Source: Cheiracanthium punctorium (Eukaryota; Arthropoda; Arachnida; Araneae; Cheiracanthiidae). Taken from it: a stretch of 64,000 bases of DNA. Where the stretch lies: the NCBI GenBank assembly GCA_038373885.1, contig JAWZYV010011619.1, positions 1,922,001-1,986,000 of the forward strand, read 5' to 3'. The notes under the pieces are model-generated. The model was not told where the DNA came from, made no database searches, and was given only the letters and a program-made list of their open reading frames with translations. The translations under genes were made by a program, and so were the position numbers. This document shows positions 1-10,379 of the stretch, one piece after another. Position 1 is the stretch's first letter. The number at the start of each line of letters is the position of its first letter.

Positions 1-12
1 TATAGATCTTTA

Positions 13-159
13 TTCACTGAACCTCAGATTTCATTATGGGAGCATTTTATTTTATAACATGATAAATGGCATAATTTTAAAATTATTGAAATTTTTATGA
101 TTTATTATGTTATAAAATAAAATATATTGGTCTCTTTATCAAATCTGAGGTTCAGAGAA
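13..159. mobile_element. Short palindromic MITE, TA-flanked
   Basis: The two halves are imperfect reverse complements. The left end begins TTCACTGAACCTCAGATTT, and the right end reads back as TTCTCTGAACCTCAGATTTG. A second inner paired block is ATTTTATTTTATAACAT. A TA dinucleotide lies on each side (11-12 and 160-161), which fits a Tc1/mariner-type non-autonomous element. There is no coding capacity. Confidence 0.75.
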
Positions 160-161
160 TA

Positions 162-1170
162 AATATATATGCATAAAACGTACATGCAAAATTTCATAAC
201 TTTCCATTTATAACTTTTTTTTTTAATTTTTGGGAAAGTGCAAAAATCAGAAACTGAGAAAATTAAGTTTCTTTAAAGTGCGTTTAAAGGGAAAGAACAT
301 GTTAGCTTTTTTACTTTTAATTGCTGCGGGCATAATTTTCATTCGATTTTGGTGCGGTTTGTTTTAAAATATTCCTGACAGCCTGAATTATTTTTGAAAA
401 ATCGATTTTTTTGGACGTTTAAAGGTACTAAGTCCCCTCCCCTTAAGCAGGATAGCTACTCATACGGTCTGAGAAACACAACCCAGTCCATTAAAGGTTT
501 TAAAATCCAACATGAATTTTTGCTTAGAATAGCTCTTTTTTAGTGTTGGATAATTCAGAATTTTAAAGAGGAAATATGCACAAACTTGTATCTAAGAGAT
601 CTCTTTACGCTCGTTTGACGCTCTTACCTCAAGATGCACACATATATCAAAATCTCTGAAATATGTATTGTGTCAAAACCCCTGAAATTGATATCTGTGT
701 CAAAATCTCTGTAAATTGTACCGCTATATTTTTTAGAGTACTTCAATGAAATGCATTTCGACCACTTCAAAAGACGTATTCCCGCTCATAACATACAAAA
801 ATGTCCATTCCTGACTTCAATTAATAAATCAATGTCCGCACTTTTTTTCAAGTAAATAACATCAGTCTCTTTGCAACTTCTCTTTAATAGCACTTAGTTG
901 TTGTACTTCAAAAAAATGTTTTCTGTTAATTATTAATTTTATTTTTTTAAATGTGTGTACGATGTGTTGAAGTTATGCAAATTAGAAAATGTACTGTTTT
1001 AGGATACTAACAAACGTACACATGCAGGCAAAAAAAAAAAAAAAAAGTTGGCATTATACTGACATATTAGGCAGCAGTAATGCTGACAATTAAATTTTGA
1101 AAAAAAAAATGCATGCTATGGAAATGCGAGCATATATAATGACAACACAGATCAGGGTACTGGAGGTTAC
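162..1170. other. AT-rich intergenic sequence
   Basis: No reading frame, RNA gene or clear repeat end is visible. It contains homopolymer A/T runs, including a long A run near 1029-1046. Nothing supports a gene. Confidence 0.5.
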
Positions 1171-1172
1171 TT

Positions 1173-1470
1173 TTGTATAAACCCAGCAAACACACACCTG
1201 CTGGCGGAGTACCTTGCCAGTGCCTTTCTGCCTTTACGTTCAGCACCGGCACGGCCCTGCAAAAAGTAACTGAATCGTACCAAAAGTGGTCACCCGAGAA
1301 GTACCTTGCCAGAAGCTTGGGAAGGCAACGGCACTCTACTGGCATACCGCATGTGCCGGCCGTTACTTATAATAAAGGCACTGGCCCATTAAGTTTATAA
1401 TGCCCAAAATGAAACGGCCGGGTGCCGGCTATTATTAAAAATAAAGCACAAGGCACTGGCCTGGTATCTT
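1173..1470 (+). repeat. Interspersed repeat with GGCACTGG-rich interior
   Basis: The sequence begins CCCAGCAAACACACACCTGC and continues with short degenerate words such as CCTTGCCAGTGCC, GGCACTGGCC and GTGCCGGC. It is much more GC-rich than its surroundings. A related block in reverse orientation ends at about 7720 with the mirror terminus GTGTGTTTGCTGGG. The two could be independent copies of one short element or the two ends of a larger element with inserted repeats. Short open frames on both strands here are by-products of the GC-rich repeat. Confidence 0.55.
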
Positions 1471-1476
1471 ATGATT

Positions 1477-2772
1477 GAAAAATATTCTCCGTGTTCTAAT
1501 ATTCGCGTGTACCAAATTTCATCGAAATCGGTTGGACGATATTCGCATAGCAAACGGCTAAACGGAATAGAATTCAACGTTGTGCTGCGGCACCAAGTGG
1601 CAAGTTAAGGAAAACGGATAGCATAAAAATATTCTCCATCATAAAAGACTTAGGTGAACCAAATTTCATCGTGCAACGGTGCTCAACGGTGCTGGAGTTT
1701 TTCAACCTCATAAACACATACCAACATTCATTTTTATCTATAACCAGTGTTATTATATATACCAGTCTCAAATAAAATCCAGTTTCAAATCTAAGCCTCG
1801 CCAAAGTGCCAACATACGCCATTTTGCAAGAGTTTTTTCAGGGAATCATTCGAAGCATTGACTTAGCAGCAATCAATATGGGAATGGTTCGACCACCAAA
1901 GAGTAGCACGCATTTATTTGAAAATTGGAATCCCTTAATACAGCCGATTTTTTTTGTAAATTATCAACTATAATGTGTTTTATTCATCGTTACTCCGATG
2001 TACTAAATGAGAAGATTTCAATTTTCTGAAATTTGGCGGAATTCCCCCAACTTAAATCAATGTACTCAATTGGCGAGAATTCTGAAGTTAGATCGCTTGA
2101 AATCCCCTAATAACTGCATTATTTCTTCACTGATCATTAAAATTTAACGCTCTATTCTAATAAAACCTTTGCACTTGTTTTCAAAAATCTATTTCCTTAA
2201 GCTCTCAATAAATTGCGCCAAGCCGAAAACTGTGCAAACCGCTAGAACTCACTTACTCAAAATCCATATTTCAGCCATTTTATTTTTTCGCCAAACTTAA
2301 AAAATTTACACATTAGCCTCGGAAATCTTCAATTCTTATTGTTTTGCGTGTAAAGCATTACATTCCTGCTCTGATTTCCCATGCACACGATATTATAATT
2401 TAAAAAAAAATAACCTTACGAATATAAACTAACAAAAAATAATCAATATTATTCTTTTATTTTTACTTTGAGAATTTAAAACATTTTATTCGGCAAAATC
2501 TTCACACATGGCAACCACGATCTTTATTTCACACTTTTTTCACTACAGGGGTTACAATTACGGAAAGCTTTTTGCGTGAAGAGCATAAAAAATCTCTTAA
2601 ATTCCGGGAACGGGTGGACTTTCAAAGTTTTAAAGTGGACTATGATTTATTCTATATTATTTTACATATCTGTGCTAAATTTCAGGCCGATAGGTCCATT
2701 TTTGTGGATTTGTATACGAATCAAATCCACAAACAAACAAACAAACAAACAGAATTTCATTTTTATTTATAA
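1477..2772 (+). repeat. Left arm of large inverted repeat (foldback)
   Basis: This arm is the near-identical reverse complement of 3072-4473; over the stretches compared by eye the match is about 97%. The mirrored 82-codon frames at 1574-1822 (minus) and 4127-4375 (plus) translate identically. One arm-specific indel of about 45-60 bp (around 1980-2025) is absent from the right arm. The inner end carries a (CAAA)n tract at about 2730-2751, mirrored on the other side. No motif of a known transposase or host protein was recognised in the short frames, so I do not call them genes. Confidence 0.85.
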
Positions 2773-3071
2773 GATAGACACTGGATCTATTTTACCAATT
2801 GTAATACAAAAGATTGTGCTGTAAAAATATTAAAATAAAAATAGGAAGCCAGCTGCTTGCTGGACCTGAGCCTGGGAGCTAGGGTTCAACAGGACAGTAG
2901 GACACATCAGGAACTAAAACAGGCTTTAAACCAAATAGGTAGGCCGTTCCTGAAGGTAGTAGCCTATGGTATCCCCTTTAAAAAGGTAACCAAATTTTGG
3001 CCACATGTAATCCCTTGCAGTTTTTAAAATTTGACTTTAACACTTTAAATCGCTCTGAAAACATTCAAATC
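2773..3071. other. Spacer (loop) between foldback arms
   Basis: About 300 bp of single-copy sequence separates the two inverted arms. It contains a moderately GC-rich stretch (about 2845-2960) but no usable reading frame. If the locus were transcribed across, this would be the loop of a hairpin RNA with more than 1.2 kb of stem. Confidence 0.7.
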
Positions 3072-4473
3072 CTATAAATAAAAATGAAATTCTGTTTGTT
3101 TGTTTGTTTGTTTGTTTGTGGATTTGATTCGTATACAAATCCACAAAAATGGACCTATCGGCCTGAAATTTAGCACAGATATGTAGAATAATATAGAATA
3201 ACTCACAGTCCACTTTAAAACTTTGAAAGTCCACACGTTCCTGGAATTTAAGAGATTTTTTGTGCTCTTCACGCAAAAATCCTTTCCGTAATTGTAACCC
3301 CTGTAGTGAAAAAAGTGTGAAATAAGGATCGTGGTTGCCATGTGTGGCGATTTTGCCGAATAAAATGTCGTTCGTATACAAATCCACAAAAATGGACCTA
3401 TCGGCCTGAAATTTAGCACAGACATGTAAAATAATGTAGAATAAATCGTAGTCCACTTTAAAACTTTGAAAGTCGTGGTTTCCATGTGTGGCGATTTTGC
3501 AGAATAAAATGTTTTAAATTCTCAATGTAAAAATAAAAGAATAATAATGATTTTTTTTTTTGTTAGTTTATATTCGTAAGGTTATTTTTTTGTAAATTAT
3601 AATATCGTGTGCATGGGAAATCAGAGCAGGAATGTAATGCTTTACACGCAAAACAATAAGAATTGAAGATTTCCGAGGCTAATGTATAAATTTTTTTAGT
3701 TTGGCGAAAAAATAAAAAGGCTGAAATATGAATTTTGTGTAAGTGAGTTCTAGCGGTTTGCACAGTTTTCGGCTTGGCGCAATTTATTGAGAGCTTAAGG
3801 AAATAGATTTTTGAAAACAAGTGCAAAGGTTTTATTAGAATACAGCGTTAAATTTTAATGATCCGTGAAGAAATAATGCAGTTGTTAAGGGATTTCAAGC
3901 GATCAAACTTCAGAATTCTCGCCAATTGAGTACATTGATTTAAGTTGGGGGAATTCCGCCAAATTTCAGAAAACACATTATAGTTGATAATTAAAAAAAA
4001 TAGGCTGTATTAAGGGATTCCAATTTTCAAATAAATGCGTGCTACTCTTTGGCGGTCGAACCATTTCCCATATTGATTGCTGCTAAGTCAATGCTTCGAA
4101 TGATTCCCTGAAAAAACTCTTGCAAAATGGCGTATGTTGGCACTTTGGCGAGGCTTAGATTTGAAACTGGATTTTATTTGAGACTGGTATATATAATAAC
4201 ACTGGTTATAGATAAAAATGAATGTTGGTATGTGTTTATGAGGTTGAAAAACTCCAGCACCGTTGAGCACCGTTGCACGATGAAATTTGGTTCACCTAAG
4301 TCTTTTATGATGGAGAATATTTTTATGCTATCCGTTTTCCTTAACTTGCCACTTGGTGCCGCAGCACAACGTTGAATTCTATTCCGTTTAGCCGTTTGCT
4401 ATGCGAATATCGTCCAACCGATTTCGATGAAATTTGGTACACGCGAATATTAGAACACGGAGAATATTTTTCA
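3072..4473 (-). repeat. Right arm of large inverted repeat (foldback)
   Basis: Reverse complement of 1477-2772. It is longer than the left arm because it carries an internal partial tandem duplication: the block beginning CGTATACAAATCCACAAAAA occurs at about 3130 and again at about 3371, each time running to a GCGATTTTGC-AATAAAATG end. The open frames at 3037-3485 (minus) cover this duplicated block and simply repeat the same peptide twice. The outer end merges into the ~120-bp tandem array that follows. Confidence 0.85.
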
Positions 4474-5090
4474 CTATCCATTTTGCTGTAACTTGCCGCT
4501 AAATGGCGCTGTAAAGCATCAACTTCTATACCGTTCGAACGATCGGCATAAAATTTTTTATACTTACACATTTGAGCACGAAGAATATATTCTAACTGCG
4601 TTCCTTTTGATGTTACTCACCACTAGATGACACTGCAATGCATTATTATTTTAACTCGCCACTAGATGACGGTGCAGCAGGCCAAATTCTTGACCATTCA
4701 AACGGTCGCTATGAAAAACAGTATACATAGCTATTTGAACAATGAGAATATTTTGGCGTTATCCATTTTGCTATAACTCGCCACTTGACGGCGCTGTAGG
4801 AAATCATTACTTTATTGAACCACTAGATGGCCCTGCAGTGTATCACTTCTTGACTGTGCAAATGATCGCTATGAAAATAGGTATACATAGATATTTGAAC
4901 ACGGGGAAGAGTTTGGCGCTATCCATTTTCCTATAACTTGCCGCTAGATGTCGCGTCAACACATGAACTTCAGGACTGTCCAGCCGATAGTCATGAAAAT
5001 TCGTATACATCGATATCTGAATGCGAAGAATATTTTCGCCGTATCCGTTTTGCTAAAACTCTCCACTAGATTGCGCTACGCCGCATGGCC
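4340..5090 (+). repeat. Degenerate ~120-bp tandem array with CTCF-like motifs
   Basis: Recurring blocks, in order, are: TATCCATTTTGCTATAACT, then (G/T)CCACTAGATGGCGCTG-like, then a variable spacer, then GATCGCTATGAAAAT, then TATACATAGATATTTGAACA, then GAGAATATTTTGGCG. Spacing between successive TATCCATTTT blocks is about 120-160 bp. The CCACTAGATGGC-like words lie at about 4348, 4495, 4619, 4658, 4780, 4819, 4940 and 5062. The first units overlap the outer end of the foldback right arm. The role is unknown; the resemblance to the Drosophila CTCF core (CCAC-AG-(G/T)GGCGC) is from memory and unverified. Confidence 0.75.
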
Positions 5091-5171
5091 TTCTTCTCAT
5101 TTATAAACAGTTTAATTTCAATATTTCAAGAGTCAGAGATTTTATAAATGAGCTATAGTACTTTACGGTTA

Positions 5172-5172
5172 G

Positions 5173-5199
<27 letters not shown>
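5172..5199. repeat. (TA)n microsatellite
   Basis: A run of about 14 TA units. Confidence 0.9.
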
Positions 5200-5203
<4 letters not shown>

Positions 5204-5397
5204 GACTATGTCATTTTATCTCTCACCCCCCCCCTCTTTATTGAAAATTGTCCGAAAAATGTGCCCCCCCCCAAATAGCGACATAATTTTACATATATTT
5301 AAATACTATTACTTCACAAAAGCTTTAATCTATTGTTACAATATTCCGTAAGCTGTGAATAGGCATCCCATGTATTTATCTATAAATAGGTTACATT

Positions 5398-5545
5398 TAA
5401 GGCAGTACCCAGGGGGGTGGTCCGGACTCTCCCCGAAATTTCAGTTTTTGCAAACAATGTAATAATGATGAAGTCTTTTCGTGGAAAATCCTACCTTTTT
5501 CACCGTTTGGACCCTCCCCGAAATTTTTTTCTGGGTACGTCCCTG
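5398..5545. mobile_element. Degraded hAT-type MITE (~148 bp)
   Basis: The right end, CTGGGTACGTCCCTG, reads back as CAGGGACGTACCCAG. The left end, TAAGGCAGTACCCAG, aligns to it at 11 of 15 positions. An 8-bp flank GTTACA(T/A)T occurs on both sides (5390-5397 and 5546-5553). C- and G-rich internal blocks (CTCCCCGAAATTT twice) resemble the other ~165-bp hAT MITEs in the window. Confidence 0.6.
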
Positions 5546-5553
5546 GTTACAAT

Positions 5554-6150
5554 CATAAAAATTTCAGCATAGGGTGACCAGGCGAAATAGACGAAAGATA
5601 AGATAAAATGACATACTCGATTAATATCGTTTTAATATGGCAATAATGAAATTAAAATTTAGGGGGTTCAGGGGTCCCCCTGACAAGGCTCGAATAGCCG
5701 AGTTTATATATATACATATAAAATCTTACAGGAAGTAATAATAAATAAAGTTGCACTATTGTTACACATAACATTAGGGTAACATTTTGTTTATTATAAA
5801 TTTTCTTTAGATCAAAAGATTTTTTGTTAGCTATTCTGAAAAGAAATTCCTATATCTACCTGCTGTATACTACATGACTTAAATTTTACGGAGGAAAACA
5901 CTTTTATACACTAAAACATACTATGAGAGTATATATATTAAAAAAAGTGAAACTTAAAATTTACCTGTTATTTTCCCAACTCTTTAACTTAAAATCCAAG
6001 GGCTTCGAAATGTATTATGAACCAACAAGATATCATCATTGAAACAGTATTGTTTTATATAAATAACTGTTCCAAATAATGACGTCCTGCTAGTCGTCTG
6101 AAACTATTTCGACTAGGTCTATAGTCGTCTAAAGCTGTCCGCCACAGAAA
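5554..6150. other. AT-rich sequence with MITE scraps
   Basis: It contains a short GGGGGTTCAGGGGTCCCCC piece near 5662-5682, reminiscent of the interior of the G-rich hAT MITEs, but without recognisable termini. No gene seen. Confidence 0.4.
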
Positions 6151-6790
6151 AATAAATAACCGGCTGTGATAACACACACGACGGTTGAAGTATCCGCATG
6201 TTCAGAGGATTGGCACCTCGCAGAAATAAATCACAGCAAAAGAAGCGCATCGATGTCTTTCGTTAACGGGATAGAAACAGCGAAAACAATCAGCAGTCAA
6301 TTTTTAAAAAAGGCAGTAGTGAAGAGTTCCGCCAATACATAGCACTAAAATGTCCAGAACTTATGTAGAAGGGCGGTCAGTATAAGTTCAGCAGGAATGA
6401 AGGATGTCAGCGAGTATTATTTGCAGCATTAAACGGAAGTCAAATTCAATTGAAAAATGATCAGGAGGTTGGCGAAAAAGTTAAACTTGGCATATTTAAA
6501 GAACGCCCAAACGTGAGCAAATAATATATTCATTATTAAAGACGCCGAAAAACCGCAGAATATTCCTAGTCAACAGAGAGAATGGGAAGGCATAACAAAG
6601 CGCTCGGCACCAAATTATTGAGGATAAACGCAGCCAAAATTACAGTAAACCCGTGTGATAGAAAATTATTTCAGCTGTATTTAACTGATGTGAGGCCATG
6701 TCCATATATGGTAATGAAAGGAAGTACGTGTAAAGAAAGACATGGAACAAAAATTATTGACATGGAACAAAGGACGATAGAATAATTTAA
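6150..6790 (+). pseudogene. Possible decayed coding relic, unrecognised
   Basis: This stretch has a more protein-like composition than its flanks. One plus-strand frame from about 6265 to 6522 is open apart from a few stops, and reads as plausible peptide (for example EEFRQYIALKCPELM, then after a stop KFSRNEGCQRVLFAALNG). A second open frame (6582-6785) follows in a different phase. I recognise no family; the interruptions argue against a working gene. It may be an old retroelement or transposase fragment, or chance. Confidence 0.25.
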
Positions 6791-6975
6791 GCATAGATAG
6801 ATAAGCAGTTAATTTAAATTAAATATGTGGAAAAAGGCGTAATACAAAATTTTGAAAGACAGAGTAGTTAAAAATGGGAAGAGAATTTAAAGTTAAAATG
6901 CTTGATTTAAGATGTATTAAATTTAAGAAAGTAAACTCAAATGAAAATTATTATTATATATGCGATCTTCATCAC

Positions 6976-7058
6976 AGAGGTGCCCGAAAGCTAATAATTC
7001 AAAATTTCAGGGGGGGGGGCTGTCAAGCCCCCAGGACACACACCCTGGATACGTCCCT
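6976..7058. repeat. G-rich MITE fragment
   Basis: A run of ten G is followed by CTGTCAAGCCCCC and ends in GGATACGTCCCTG, the same terminus style as the hAT MITEs elsewhere in the window. The left end is not convincing and no target duplication is visible. Confidence 0.4.
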
Positions 7059-7312
7059 GCATAGGAAAAGTCATCAATTTTGTTTTCAGGAAAGATTCAA
7101 CAAACTATAAATAAATTAATATAAAGTATACAGATTTTACGAATAAAATTTATAATTCTGTACATACGCGCCTAATACAGCGGGTGGGGGTAGGGGGTTC
7201 ACTGTAGGTGTAGTGAATATTTTTATACCATATTGAACTAGTTTGTATTATTTTAGTTTTAGTACTAAAATATGAAAGTCCAATATGAACTAATTCACCA
7301 CCCCACCACATC

Positions 7313-7338
7313 CAATAATAATAATAATAATAATAATA
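7313..7338. repeat. (AAT)n microsatellite
   Basis: About eight or nine tandem AAT/ATA units. Confidence 0.9.
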
Positions 7339-7439
7339 TGAACGCCTATCAGAGTTTGATTAAGCCAACGTGCGGCCTCGGGTCGACATCTGATATAGGT
7401 CCCATTTATTTAAATGAAATAACGAAATTTTATGCTAAC

Positions 7440-7722
7440 ACTACGAAATATTTACTGGCCCATTACCTCTAAAAAGTGCTGGCCCGGTACATTTTAAACA
7501 GTACCACGCCGTTAACTATGCTGTGCATGTTTTAGACACATGGGCGCGACAGGCATTTCGCCATTACTGGCAATGTACTGGCGCATATGCATTTTTCAGG
7601 CATTGGTATTCCAGTGACTTTAAACTTACGGCAATGTATTGTGCTCCCGGCATACGGCACTTTGCCAGCACGGCGGGTACCTTGCCGTCATTTTGCGGGC
7701 AGTAGTGTGTTTGCTGGGAACA
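7440..7722 (-). repeat. Interspersed repeat, inverted relative of 1173-1470
   Basis: Its right terminus reads back as CCCAGCAAACACACTACTGC, matching the left terminus of the 1173-1470 block. The interior is rich in related GGCA/TGCC words (CTTTGCCAGCACGG, ACTGGCCCATTAC). Orientation is opposite to the left copy. Confidence 0.55.
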
Positions 7723-7730
7723 GGGTTGCC

Positions 7731-8398
7731 TCCGGTCAATTATAACCTGGAAAACCAGGAATAGTCATAAAATATTATTTTAACAGAGAAAAGACCGGAA
7801 ATTTTCAAATGTGAACTGAAACCTGAAAAATCATAAAATGCTATCTAGAAAATCATCTGAAGTCTGTATTGATTATTATTTTCCCATATGTCGTATGTCT
7901 TGAATTCTCTGCAATGAAAGGGAAAGAAATTGACATTGATTGTGTGAGAATAGTAATGCTGGCAGTTAAATCGTGATCCAAGAACCCCACTCCATGTGCT
8001 TACGAAAAATTAGGTGCAGATAATGAGCATACGATTAATTAGGATAAGGATGGTGGTGGGGAAAATGTATTTATATAGAAAAACATATTTAATCTAAACA
8101 AAGTGTACAATAAACTAAAATGTTACCCTAAAGCACTTTTTTAATCGGGCCTTCTCAAAAATGTTTCAGTATCCTTTATTTCTCTGCACCAGTGTAAAGT
8201 CAAATTTGGAGAATTCCAAGCACATGACAAAAGATGAACTATTTATGAATGCAGACTTCGGATAATTTTACAAATCTTATTTCATGATTTTTCAGGTTTT
8301 TTTTAGCCACAATTTACATTTTCCTTGTCTTTCTCTTAAAATAAAATGTTCTTAGCATTCCAGATATTTCCGGTTATCCTTTACCGGTGGCAATCCTG
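7731..8398. mobile_element. hAT-like MITE with CAGGGTTGCC termini
   Basis: The left end CAGGGTTGCCTCCGGT and right end ACCGGTGGCAATCCTG are inverted copies with small differences. Inner blocks (CCTGGAAAACCAGGAAT near the left, ATTCCAGATATTTCCGGTTA near the right) are also inverted. I do not see a clean 8-bp target duplication. No coding capacity. Confidence 0.55.
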
Positions 8399-8661
8399 TA
8401 TACGCCAGAAAAACTTGGAGCATCCTGAATTAATCATATAATAAGTATTTATACCCACATTTCTATGAAAACATGTAATAATTCTTTTGGGCTCACAATT
8501 TCATTGCCATAATTATTATTGCCGCACTCCATGTCAACTATTTTTTCGCGACACTGTGTTTCTTAAAGGAATTTCGTTTAATTCTGAGAATCTAATCGAA
8601 ACAAACCAAATATACAGGATGCCGAAGAATTGTCTTTACAACTTTAAACTTCAATAACATC

Positions 8662-8886
8662 GCCGACCGGATTGTATGGTGGGTAAAGCACCATACTACG
8701 GTTTCGGGTGCAACTCCCGGCGGTCGAGGTTCGATCCCCGACTGGGCGTGGTTGTCGTTTGTCCGTCCTTAATAGGGGGCGACATTGGTCGACCTACTAT
8801 GTGCTCCCATAATAAAGTGGCCAACAATTCCGTCCCGTTGTGGCCAAAGCCTCCCAAGGCAGCCGCCGGCCATTGGAAAAAAGAAA
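8662..8886 (+). mobile_element. tRNA-derived SINE (family D)
   Basis: A-box-like GGTGGGTAAAGCACC (about 8678) and a consensus B box GGTTCGATCC (about 8729) stand at SINE spacing. The element ends in an A-rich tail (AAAAAAGAAA). Flanking direct repeats TCAATAACA(T/C)C occur at 8651-8661 and 8887-8897. The cloverleaf is not closed, so this is not a functional tRNA gene. The body is GC-rich compared with its surroundings, which explains spurious frames on both strands. Confidence 0.8.
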
Positions 8887-8899
8887 TCAATAACACCTA

Positions 8900-9715
8900 A
8901 GCTGAAAAGTATGTTTACACTCTGTTTTCTGCAGTTAATAGTGCAGCTCATCAAGTTGTTTATCTGTTTACTCTAGCTAGTTGTAAGTGAGCACGTGGAC
9001 ACCACAGGAGAAAGCACAATGTGTGGCATGGCTCGTAGAGAGCAAATAGGACGGACAGGCTCAACGGAATTTCCGGACTAAATTTCAAAGGAACCCACCA
9101 GGTTGAGGTGTACCCATGAAGAGAAAACTAAACTTATTGAGTTGCACTATTAACTGAAGAAGATAGAATTTCCAAGAATAATCCAAATGCGCGTGCAATT
9201 TTAATTGTATGAAGATACTTAAGACATATGTACATTTTTAAAAATCTAGTAAATAGAACTACAATGACTATATTTTTGAAAATTAATAAAGCTTCTTTCT
9301 TTTTTTCTTTTATTTTACATAAAAATGCACTGCCTCTGTTGAACGTAAATAAATGACTGGAAATATATAAATAAATAATTTCGGGATATACATTTGTAAA
9401 ACTAATATATGACATTTACGATAATTGTTAATGGCCAAATTATGTGTATATTACCATGCTAAAGTCTTTGGTCCAAGTGTCAGTTGGAAATGCAAAATTT
9501 AATGTGCATAAAGAATGAATGTACACAAATTTTATACTATACTAAATAGGCAAAAACCTTTCGCTATACATACATATAAACTGAAATTATATATGAACTG
9601 AATATTAATATTACCAACAAAGAAATTTAACGAAAACTTATTTTTAAATACATACACCGATAAAAACGAAAACGGTTATTTATTTAATACCTGATTGATA
9701 TGAAAATGATCTATA
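8900..9715. other. AT-rich intergenic sequence
   Basis: No gene, RNA or repeat terminus that I can support. Confidence 0.5.
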
Positions 9716-9818
9716 ACAGGGTTTCTCAAGCTTTTTGCATGATGGGTACTTTTGAGTGTCTTTGATTTTTGACGGACCATCTCTTCTGTAAAATTGAATC
9801 TAGTGAATCACTGGTTAA
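9716..9818. mobile_element. Possible hAT (Charlie-like) fragment
   Basis: Starts CAGGGTTTCTCAAGC, the style of Charlie-type hAT termini, and about 90 bp later has GAATCACTGG, a weak mirror of it. No 8-bp duplication is visible. Confidence 0.3.
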
Positions 9819-9830
9819 GACAGAGATATA

Positions 9831-10376
9831 CAGGGTGAATCTAAACTCTTGGGCAAAACTTTAAGGGGTGATAGGGCACATAATAAGGAATCAGAATCAC
9901 ATAGCAATGTGGGGTCGAAAACGCAGTTTTCACTTATCCGGTAACTGACCCACTTCACTTACCCACTTACTGACCCACTTACTTACCCACTTACTGACCC
10001 AGTTCACTTACTCTCTTACTTGGCCCAGTTCACTTACCCACTTACCCCCTTTTCACTTTGTGAAAAGTATTAAAGCTTTCGTCTAATTTCTTAACCAAGT
10101 TTCATAAACAATAGGCTCGTCTCAAAATTTCATCCATGAAATAAAATAGAATTTTTAAACTATGAATATTAGTCTATTGATTTCGAAGAAAACTGCATTA
10201 ATTTCTGACTAACAATGGTCGGAAAGTGCACTGTTGTTTCAGCACTTTTTCCAAAGTGATTATTAACAGCTGCATGAAGACGATGTTGCCGACCCCACAT
10301 TGCTTTGTGATTCTGATTCCTTATTATGTGCCCTATCACCTCTTAAAGATTTGCCCAAGAGTTTAGATTCACCCTG
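9831..10376. mobile_element. M1 family MITE, complete, long terminal inverted repeats
   Basis: Left CAGGGTGAATCTAAACTCTT and right AAGAGTTTAGATTCACCCTG are perfect mirrors. The inverted match extends about 88 bp with roughly three mismatches. It is flanked by TA on both sides (9829-9830, 10377-10378), as in Tc1/mariner-type insertion. The interior contains a short ACTTACCC minisatellite. Other copies lie at 21693-22413, 22434-22640 (half), 32980-33110 (half) and 33254 to about 34352. Confidence 0.85.
9943..10062 (+). repeat. Short minisatellite (ACTTACCCACTTACTGACCC)n
   Basis: Five to six degenerate copies of ~20 bp units made of ACTTACCC / ACTTACTGACCC / AGTTCACTTA, inside the M1 element. 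Confidence 0.8.
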
Positions 10377-10379
10377 TAT

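Noticed and set aside
1574..1822. 82-codon frame repeated identically at 4127-4375
   Set aside because: Identity follows from the inverted DNA repeat; the outer part runs into the CTCF-like array. No domain recognised.
3037..3485. Open frames of 137-139 codons on the minus strand
   Set aside because: They cover the partial tandem duplication in the foldback right arm and read the same short peptide twice; no known domain and no start context.
4340..5090. CRISPR-like regular repeats
   Set aside because: Units are degenerate, ~120 bp long, with variable spacing, in a eukaryotic context.
8676..8976. Overlapping frames on both strands
   Set aside because: They lie in a GC-rich SINE with Pol III boxes and target duplication.
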